From assembly GCA_036005125.1 (NCBI GenBank), contig DASYQV010000303.1:1-5227 (forward strand): a stretch of 5,227 bases of DNA. The letters are read 5' to 3'. Under the pieces are notes generated by a model. It worked only from the letters and a program-made list of their open reading frames with translations, did not search any database and was not told the origin of the DNA. A program made the translations under genes and the position numbers. Below, one piece after another: positions 1 to 4,352 of this stretch. This DNA is from DASYQV01 sp036005125 (GTDB taxonomy: Bacteria; Acidobacteriota; Vicinamibacteria; Vicinamibacterales; UBA2999). The stretch's first letter is position 1. Each line of letters starts with the position of its first letter.

Positions 1-473
1 CAGCCTCGACGCAGGAGTTCGAGATGGCCGTGCGGTGGGGTCAGATCAACAGCCGCGAGATTGTGCTGGTCGGAGGCTTTTCCGATCGTGCGACCGGACG
101 CGTCGATAAGAAAACAGTTCGAGAACACGAGCGCCGTCTCGGGCTCGGCGCTGGCCACCGCGGTCTGACGTTCGAGTTTCTCGGGCAGCCAGACATCGTC
201 ATGATCGATGAAGGCGATGAACTCGCCCCTGGCGTGAGCCACCACCACAGGTCGAGCGACGCGTAGTGTTTGTTGGCGCTGCTGAACAATCCTGAGTCTG
301 TGGTCTTTGAACCTATTCTGAACGATCTCGATACTGTTATCAGTGGACCCGTCGTCGACGAGAACGATTTCGAAGTCCTGAAGCGTCTGCGCGAACACGC
401 TATCCAATGTCTCGGCGATGTACCGGGACCCGTTGTGCATGCAGATCGCGACGGTGACTGTCGGGTTTGACAA
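1..473 (-). CDS. Family 2 glycosyltransferase, N-terminal part (truncated by window edge)
   Basis: The visible 157 residues form the nucleotide-sugar-binding half of a GT-A fold family 2 glycosyltransferase, which moves a sugar from an activated donor to a glycan or lipid acceptor at the cytoplasmic face of the membrane. From the TTG at 473 the protein begins MSNPTVTVAICMHNG, the usual first beta strand. DDGSTD follows at residues 40-45 (donor binding), then GEFIAFIDHDD at 83-93, whose DHDD supplies the metal-binding DxD-type motif, then VWLPEKLERQ. No stop occurs before the edge, so the acceptor-binding C-terminal half is missing. The same frame is open upstream to a GTG at 500 and an ATG at 548. 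I prefer TTG 473 because GGAGAGG sits just upstream and because the extra residues are unlike the family. The acceptor is unknown; surface polysaccharide or glycolipid synthesis is a guess from the family. The family call is firm, the start is not. Confidence 0.85.
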   Translation of the reverse strand, partial: MSNPTVTVAICMHNGSRYIAETLDSVFAQTLQDFEIVLVDDGSTDNSIEIVQNRFKDHRLRIVQQRQQTLRVARPVVVAHARGEFIAFIDHDDVWLPEKLERQTAVASAEPETALVFSNCFLIDASGRTIGKASDQHNLAAVDLTPPHGHLELLRRG

Positions 474-476
474 GGG

Positions 477-483
477 CCTCTCC
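477..483 (-). promoter_or_regulatory. Ribosome binding site favouring the TTG start of the glycosyltransferase
   Basis: The minus strand reads GGAGAGG here, with six bases between GGAG and the TTG at 473. No comparable purine-rich site precedes the in-frame GTG at 500 or ATG at 548. This is the main reason for choosing the TTG start. Confidence 0.5.
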
Positions 484-526
484 AGAAGAGGATTCCACAC
501 GAAAGCGGCACCAGTGGGAAGCACCC

Positions 527-566
527 TTAGACCCGGCGTGGGCCGCATCTGAAGATGCGGCCTACG
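527..566. repeat. Palindromic intergenic repeat, copy 1 (ATGCGGCC family)
   Basis: GGCCGCATCT (541-550) and AGATGCGGCC (553-562) form a perfect 10 bp inverted repeat. Flanking bases 537-540 and 563-566 extend it to about 14 bp with one G-T pair. The 12 bases at 527-538, TTAGACCCGGCG, recur at 4275-4286 ahead of another copy of the hairpin. The element is therefore a dispersed unit with a shared left flank, not a one-off terminator. It sits upstream of the glycosyltransferase and downstream of the TPR gene, both on the minus strand, and may act as a processing or termination hairpin. No T-run follows on either strand. Confidence 0.75.
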
Positions 567-605
567 TCAACTCAGGTGAGCTCAGGTTGTAAAGGCTGGT
601 AGTTG

Positions 606-632
606 TTGCCGATTTCCGTCGCGAATCGGCAA
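606..632. other. Hairpin 29 bp beyond the TPR gene stop; weak terminator candidate
   Basis: TTGCCGATT (606-614) and AATCGGCAA (624-632) form a perfect 9 bp stem with a 9-base loop. It is the first structure met by transcription leaving the minus-strand TPR gene that stops at 661. No U-tract follows on the minus strand, so it is not a canonical intrinsic terminator. It could stabilise the mRNA 3' end, or be chance. It is unrelated in sequence to the ATGCGGCC repeats. Confidence 0.35.
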
Positions 633-660
633 ATGCTGCGGGACGTCCCTCCGATAATTG

Positions 661-1620
661 CTATTTCTTCAGCTCCTTCAGGTAGGACTGCGCCTCGGCC
701 GCGTCGGGACCGTTCGGGTTTGCCGCGATCACGCTCTCGAAGATCCTGATCGCCGCATCCTTGTCGCCCCTGGTGGACGCGATGATTCCGAGTTTGATCT
801 TGGACGGCTGCCAGTGGGGGTCGACGTCGAGCGCGCGCTCGTGCATCTTCTCGGCTCCGGCCAGGTCCCCCTTGTGAAATTTGAGCTCGCCCAGGCAGTA
901 GAGGAGCTCGCGGCTCGCCGACTCCGAGGGGACTGATGACGCCAGCAGTCGTTCGGCGGCGTCGAAATTGCCGGACGCCAGGTGGGTGAGGCTGATCTCG
1001 ACGGTCGCGTATTCGTTGGCGGGGTCGCTTTTGAGTACTTCCTCGTAAGCCGCAATCGCCTGGTTATAGATTGCCTGCTTCGCCGCGTTGTCCCGTTCTC
1101 CCCCGGCCTTCTGTCGATACGCTCCGCCGATGACCATGTTGATCATCGTAAGCGCCGGGTTTTTCGCCTTGACGGCCTGATACGCGGCAATCGCCTGGTC
1201 GAAGCGTCCCGAATCGCGCAGCACGTTGGCCGCGTCGATGTCGCTCTGAATGTCCTTGGCGAGCGCCGGCGGGCCAACGACGGCGCGCCGCAGCGTGAAT
1301 TCGATCGGCGGGTTCCCGGAGTTGAGCTGGCGAACGGGCGCGTTGCCTTGCTGCGGCTGGTATCCGGGCGCTTCGGCCACGAATGTCCAGATGCCGGACC
1401 GGAGGCCGATCATCGCGAAGCGACCCTTGTCGTCCGTGCTTGCGGTGAACTGACCAGGTGTGACGTTCGGATTGAGAGCCTTGACCGTGGCCCCTCTGAT
1501 AGGCTTGCCGTCGGTGTCCCTCACGACGCCGCCGACGCGAGCCTGTGCGAAGATGGAAACCGCGAACGCGAGGATAGCAACCGTCGCGACGACGACGTTG
1601 ACAAGACGAGGACGCCGCAT
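661..1620 (-). CDS. Exported carboxypeptidase-regulatory-like / TPR protein
   Basis: This 319-residue protein has a typical Sec signal (MRRPRLV, then a hydrophobic run to about residue 24, then FAQA). Next comes a carboxypeptidase-D-regulatory-like beta-sandwich at about 28-110, recognisable from VGGVVRDTDGKPIRGATV, GRFAMIGLRSG and TFVAEAPGYQPQ. From about 130 to the end it consists of TPR helices, with repeated patterns such as GRFDQAIAAYQAV, GNFDAAERLLAS, GDLAGAEKMHERALDVDP and GDKDAAIRIFESVIAANP. No catalytic motif is visible; the family implies a periplasmic or surface scaffold with an unknown partner. An in-frame ATG at 1632 would add four residues (MESS), but the ATG at 1620 has GGAG six bases upstream and starts directly at the basic n-region. 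The gene diverges from the hydrolase locus at 1681 across about 60 bp. It is 187 bp from the co-directional glycosyltransferase, with two hairpins between, so a shared transcript is possible but not shown. Confidence 0.9.
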   Translation of the reverse strand: MRRPRLVNVVVATVAILAFAVSIFAQARVGGVVRDTDGKPIRGATVKALNPNVTPGQFTASTDDKGRFAMIGLRSGIWTFVAEAPGYQPQQGNAPVRQLNSGNPPIEFTLRRAVVGPPALAKDIQSDIDAANVLRDSGRFDQAIAAYQAVKAKNPALTMINMVIGGAYRQKAGGERDNAAKQAIYNQAIAAYEEVLKSDPANEYATVEISLTHLASGNFDAAERLLASSVPSESASRELLYCLGELKFHKGDLAGAEKMHERALDVDPHWQPSKIKLGIIASTRGDKDAAIRIFESVIAANPNGPDAAEAQSYLKELKK

Positions 1621-1626
1621 GCTCGA

Positions 1627-1630
1627 CTCC
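1627..1630 (-). promoter_or_regulatory. Ribosome binding site deciding the TPR gene start
   Basis: On the minus strand GGAG is followed by six bases and then the ATG at 1620. The upstream ATG at 1632 overlaps this site and has no comparable motif at the right distance. Starting at 1620 is therefore favoured. Confidence 0.5.
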
Positions 1631-1680
1631 ATGATGGAATGATTTTGCGGAGGTATATGTTATAGCAGAACCTGCGACCG
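1631..1680. promoter_or_regulatory. Divergent intergenic region likely to hold two promoters
   Basis: This is the only gap between the minus-strand TPR gene and the plus-strand hydrolase gene, so promoters for both should lie in or beside it. It contains the most AT-rich stretch of the neighbourhood, 1654-1664 (TATATGTTATA). Read on the minus strand, this gives TGCTATAAC, a fair extended -10 for the TPR gene, about 30-40 bases before its start. No convincing -35 is spaced correctly for either direction. GCGGAGG at 1647-1653 is too far from the ATG at 1681 to be its ribosome site. Confidence 0.3.
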
Positions 1681-3195
1681 ATGACCGCAAACGCGATCCG
1701 GACTGCCTCCCTCCTGTTCCTGGCATTGTCTCTGTCCGGCGCGTCGGCGCGTCAGGACAAGACAGGCCCCGCGGCCGCCGGCTTCGACTCCAACCGCCTG
1801 CGCCTTGTCGATTCCCTCGTACACGCCGCCATCGCCGACCGGCTGCTGCCCGGAGCCGTGGTCCTCGTCGGCCGCGGCGACCGCGAGGTCCTGCTCAAGG
1901 CCTACGGGAACCGCGCGCTCGTTCCGGCGCGTGAGCCGATGACGACCGACACTATCTTCGACCTCGCGTCGCTGACGAAAAGCGTGGCGACGGCGACGAG
2001 CGTGATGATGCTCGTCGAACAGGGCCGCCTCCGCCTGACCGATCGCGTCGCCACCTACATCCCGGAATTCGGGCGTTACGGGAAGCAGGACATCACCATT
2101 CGCCAGCTTCTGACCCATGTCGCCGGGTTGCGCCCCGACGTCGATCTCACGCCCGAGTGGCAGGGCTACGACCGCGCGATCGAGCTCGCGGTCGAGGAGG
2201 TGCCAACGGCGCCCCCCGGCGAGCGCTTCGTCTACAGCGACATCGGGTTCTTTCTCCTGGGGGACATCGTTCGGCGCGTGAGCGGAACGCCGCTGGACGT
2301 CTTCGTCCGCCAGCACCTGTTCGAACCGCTCGGCATGAAGGACACCATGTTCCGTCCGCCCGAACGGCTGCGCCCGCGAATCGCGCCGACCGAGCGCTGC
2401 GCTCCACTCGCGTGGCCGTGCAACACGCCCGACGCGCCAATCCTGCGAGGCATCGTCCACGATCCCACCGCGCGCCGCATGGGCGGCGTGGCCGGGCATG
2501 CGGGACTCTTCGGCACCGCAGGCGACCTCGCGCGCTTCTGCCGCATGCTGCTGCGAGGCGGCGAGCTGCAGGGTGTGCGGTTGCTTTCACCGCTGACCGT
2601 GGCGACGATGACCGCATCCGCCAGTCCGCCCGGTCATCGCGAGCAGCGCGGGCTCGGGTGGGACATCGATTCGTCCTTCTCCTCCAACCGCGGCGAGCTG
2701 CTGCCGATCGGGTCGTTCGGCCACACGGGGTTTACGGGCACCTCGATCTGGGTCGATCCGGTGACGCAGATCTTCATCGTATTCCTGTCCAATCGTGTCC
2801 ATCCCGACGGGACGGGTAACGTCACGCCGCTGCGCGGGAAGGTCGCAACCGCGGTGGCTGGGGCGCTCGTCGACGCGCCGCCGCTCGCCACGTTGCAACA
2901 GCAGCGTTTGACGGGCGGCGATTTCGGCGCGTCCGGCGCGGCGGCGGCTCGGCCCGCGCCTCACGTGCTCACGGGGATCGACGTGTTACGGGCCGAAGGA
3001 TTCGCGACGCTCCGTGGCAGGCGCGTCGCGCTGCTGAGCAATCTGTCGGCGCGGGCCTCGGACGGAGCATCGACGTTCGACGTGCTCCGCACCGCGCCCG
3101 GCGTCGACCTGGTCTCCGTGTTCAGCCCTGAACACGGGTTCAGCGCCGCGCTCGACACCCACGTGCGTCGTCGCGTGACGAGAAAACCGGTGTGA
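1681..3195 (+). CDS. Exported beta-lactamase-like serine hydrolase, 5' part of a frameshifted hydrolase-NamZ fusion
   Basis: Residues 1-23 are a Sec signal (hydrophobic core LLFLALSLSG, cleavage near ASA). Residues of about 30-395 are a serine beta-lactamase/PBP4*/EstB-like domain (family S12 type). Its nucleophile motif is S97-L-T-K100, the tyrosine motif Y185-S-D187 replaces the class C YxN, and H348-T-G350 replaces KTG. Such proteins are usually D-Ala-D-Ala peptidases or esterases, not true beta-lactamases. A linker rich in Ala and Gly leads to the opening of a DUF1343/NamZ domain: GIDVLRAEGFATLRGRRVALLSN from residue 432 and SPEHG at 482-486. After LDTHV (491-495) the frame reads RRRVTRKPV and stops, unlike the family. 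The following frame resumes the domain exactly, so this product is probably the front of one protein of about 802 residues. ATG 1681 is chosen for the signal peptide; the ribosome site is weak. Serine hydrolase activity could survive truncation; muramidase activity is unlikely. Confidence 0.88.
   Translation: MTANAIRTASLLFLALSLSGASARQDKTGPAAAGFDSNRLRLVDSLVHAAIADRLLPGAVVLVGRGDREVLLKAYGNRALVPAREPMTTDTIFDLASLTKSVATATSVMMLVEQGRLRLTDRVATYIPEFGRYGKQDITIRQLLTHVAGLRPDVDLTPEWQGYDRAIELAVEEVPTAPPGERFVYSDIGFFLLGDIVRRVSGTPLDVFVRQHLFEPLGMKDTMFRPPERLRPRIAPTERCAPLAWPCNTPDAPILRGIVHDPTARRMGGVAGHAGLFGTAGDLARFCRMLLRGGELQGVRLLSPLTVATMTASASPPGHREQRGLGWDIDSSFSSNRGELLPIGSFGHTGFTGTSIWVDPVTQIFIVFLSNRVHPDGTGNVTPLRGKVATAVAGALVDAPPLATLQQQRLTGGDFGASGAAAARPAPHVLTGIDVLRAEGFATLRGRRVALLSNLSARASDGASTFDVLRTAPGVDLVSVFSPEHGFSAALDTHVRRRVTRKPV
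3163..3167 (+). other. Apparent one-base deletion breaking the hydrolase-NamZ gene
   Basis: The upstream frame gives SPEHGFSAALDTHV ending at 3165. The frame starting at 3165 gives ASSRDEKTGVIIHSLYGD, which restores the DxxTGxxxxSLYG pattern expected of DUF1343 proteins. Adding one base here, for example GTGGCG instead of GTGCG, joins the two frames with no residue out of place. The site is not in a homopolymer. It may be a real mutation in the strain or an assembly or consensus error. Confidence 0.75.
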
Positions 3196-4088
3196 TCATC
3201 CACTCGCTGTATGGGGATACGGAGCGGCCGACTGCGGCCATGCTCGACGGGCTCGATGCAATCGTGGTGGATCTCCCTGACGTTGGCGCGCGCTTCTACA
3301 CCTACACGACGACGATGGCGTATGTCATGGAAGAAGCCGCGAGGCGCAGGGTGCCGGTCGTCGTGCTGGATCGTCCCAATCCGATCAACGGATATCAGGT
3401 CGAGGGTCCTGCATTGGACGCGGGCATTTCTCACTTCGCCGCGTACTTGTCCATGCCCATCCGCCACGGCCTGACGCTCGGCGAGCTCGCGCGCGTCTTC
3501 AACGCGGAGAAACGGATCGGCGCCGACCTGTCCGTGGTGGCGGCAACGGGCTGGACGCGTGAGCGGTGGTTCGACGAGACCGGCCTGGCGTGGAGCAACC
3601 CGTCACCGAACATGCGCAACCTGCACCAGGCAGCGCTCTATCCCGGTATCGGCGCGATCGAGTGGACGAACATCTCGGTAGGCCGCGGCACCGATTCGCC
3701 GTTCGAGCAGATCGGTGCGCCCTGGATTGACAGCCGCGCGCTGGCTGCTGTGCTCAACGAGCGCCGCATCCCGGGAATCCGCTTCTATCCGGTTCGCTTT
3801 ACGCCCGCGTCGAGCGAGTACGCGCACGAGGCATGCGCGGGCGTCTTCATGGTGATCACCGACCGGGCGGTCCTCCGCCCGGTTCGTGTCGGCATCGAAA
3901 TAGCCGCGGCGCTCCGGAAGCTGCACCCCGACCGCTTCGACTTCAGGAATACGGTCCGTCTGCTCGGATCGCAGCAGACCATCGACCGGATCCGCCGCGG
4001 CGACGATCCGGCCGCGATCGCGGAGTCCTGGGCGGGTGACGAGGCGCGCTGGCGCCTCATGCGAGCGAAGTATCTGATTTATCGGTGA
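3192..4088 (+). CDS. DUF1343 / NamZ-like exo-N-acetylmuramidase domain, 3' part of the frameshifted fusion
   Basis: This frame encodes most of a DUF1343 domain. The characterised relative is Bacillus subtilis NamZ (YbbC; family GH171), which removes N-acetylmuramic acid from the non-reducing end of peptidoglycan fragments. Counting from the GTG at 3192, family landmarks are SLYGDTERPT (5-14), DVGARFYTY (30-38), DRPNPING (60-67), EGP (71-73), RHGLTLGELA (91-100), NPSPNM (136-141), YPGIGAIEWTNISVGRGTD (150-168) and PFEQIGAPWI (170-179). The C-terminus, ending KYLIYR, looks complete. The GTG overlaps the TGA of the upstream frame (GTGTGA at 3190-3195), imitating translational coupling. However, a protein starting here would lack a signal peptide, the first Rossmann-like strands and the SPEHG motif, all encoded upstream. 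In-frame family-like coding extends back to about 3165. I therefore read it as the back half of one interrupted gene, not an independent one. Confidence 0.88.
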   Translation: MIIHSLYGDTERPTAAMLDGLDAIVVDLPDVGARFYTYTTTMAYVMEEAARRRVPVVVLDRPNPINGYQVEGPALDAGISHFAAYLSMPIRHGLTLGELARVFNAEKRIGADLSVVAATGWTRERWFDETGLAWSNPSPNMRNLHQAALYPGIGAIEWTNISVGRGTDSPFEQIGAPWIDSRALAAVLNERRIPGIRFYPVRFTPASSEYAHEACAGVFMVITDRAVLRPVRVGIEIAAALRKLHPDRFDFRNTVRLLGSQQTIDRIRRGDDPAAIAESWAGDEARWRLMRAKYLIYR

Positions 4089-4123
4089 AGGGTATTGGAA
4101 CGTACGTAGGCCGGGTCTTTAGC

Positions 4124-4177
4124 CCGTTATGCGGCCACACACGCGAATTTTGTACTCGTTGTGCGACCGCATAACGG
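4124..4177. repeat. Inverted repeat CCGTTATGCGG / CCGCATAACGG
   Basis: An 11 bp perfect stem (4124-4134 with 4167-4177) encloses 32 bases that can pair further but imperfectly (CACA near 4138-4141 with TGTG at 4160-4163). The left arm contains ATGCGGCC (4129-4136), the core shared with the other palindromes of the window. It begins 36 bases after the hydrolase-NamZ stop codon. Confidence 0.6.
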
Positions 4178-4181
4178 ACGA

Positions 4182-4198
4182 GGCGCGCGGAGCGCGCC
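4182..4198. repeat. Short GC hairpin GGCGCGC-GGA-GCGCGCC
   Basis: A 7 bp all-GC stem (4182-4188 with 4192-4198) closes a 3-base loop and is followed by five A on the plus strand. Read on the minus strand the T-run precedes the hairpin. It is therefore not an intrinsic terminator for either gene converging on the region. Confidence 0.5.
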
Positions 4199-4209
4199 AA
4201 AAAGACACT

Positions 4210-4282
4210 GGGTCTAACCAGGAGAGGGCTCTGCCGGGATATCAAGGGCAGAGCCCGGCTCTGCCCTTGACTGGTTAGACCC
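4210..4282. repeat. Nested palindrome with two alternative inner hairpins
   Basis: The outer arms GGGTCTAACCA (4210-4220) and TGGTTAGACCC (4272-4282) are perfectly inverted. Inside, 4242-4255 and 4257-4270 form a 14 bp perfect inverted repeat around one base, giving about 13 pairs with a 3-base loop. The segment 4247-4256 can instead pair with 4226-4235 (GGGCTCTGCC), excluding the first hairpin. GGCTCTGCC is thus present twice directly and once inverted. The outer right arm continues into the TTAGACCCGGCG motif (4275-4286) shared with 527-538. Confidence 0.75.
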
Positions 4283-4347
4283 GGCGACTGCCACTGGGCC
4301 GCATCTAAAAGATGCGGCCTACGTACGAAACATGCGGCCTACGTACG
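4275..4347. repeat. Palindromic repeat, copy 2, with a 16 bp direct duplication
   Basis: TTAGACCCGGCG (4275-4286) leads, after a spacer, to the hairpin GGCCGCATCT (4297-4306) / AGATGCGGCC (4310-4319). These parts and their order match 527-566; the spacer is eight bases longer here and the loop differs. ATGCGGCCTACGTACG at 4312-4327 is repeated exactly at 4332-4347, a 20-base period, which looks like a partial duplication of the right arm. The last repeat ends five bases before the stop codon region of the minus-strand gene at 4353. Confidence 0.75.
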
Positions 4348-4352
4348 CACTG

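Larger units (their letters stand above)
4101..4347. repeat. Repeat-dense intergenic cluster framed by CGTACGTAGGCC inverted repeats
   Basis: Most of the 264 bp gap between the converging genes is structured repeat with no plausible reading frame. CGTACGTAGGCC at 4101-4112 is matched in inverted orientation by GGCCTACGTACG at 4316-4327 and again at 4336-4347. Inside lie several separate palindromes, listed individually. The outer 12 bp repeats could be termini of a small non-autonomous element, but I see neither a target-site duplication nor a transposase. An array of REP-like palindromes inserted beside each other explains the data equally well. Lying between converging genes, the cluster may also serve as a two-way transcription barrier. 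Confidence 0.7.

Noticed and set aside
41..511. Minus-strand frame of 156 codons overlapping the glycosyltransferase.
   Set aside because: Its residues are Ser/Arg/Pro-rich without motifs, while the neighbouring frame reads a textbook family 2 glycosyltransferase (DDGSTD, DHDD).
571..587. Tandem CTCAGGT copies with a TGAGCTCA palindrome as an operator.
   Set aside because: The repeat is only 7 bases, is not positioned at a recognisable promoter, and is plausible by chance.
982..1665. Plus-strand reading frame of 227 codons opposite the TPR gene.
   Set aside because: It lies antisense to a protein with clear signal peptide and TPR pattern and has no domain of its own.
1660..2499. Long antisense reading frame (279 codons) opposite the hydrolase domain.
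   Set aside because: It is rich in Arg, Gly and Ala with no recognisable motif, and it overlaps a plus-strand gene with SxxK and signal-peptide features. It is a shadow of high-GC coding sequence.
3181..3188. Programmed -1 frameshift at the AAAA run.
   Set aside because: There is no X XXY YYZ heptamer and no clear downstream stem. Family-like residues already appear in the new frame upstream of this point (ASSRDE), so the shift must occur earlier.
4182..4203. Intrinsic terminator: GC hairpin next to a run of A.
   Set aside because: On the plus strand the run is A, not T. On the minus strand the T-run comes before the stem, so neither direction fits.
4101..4347. CRISPR array.
   Set aside because: The repeats are short, palindromic and nested, not evenly spaced around unique spacers, and no cas genes are present.
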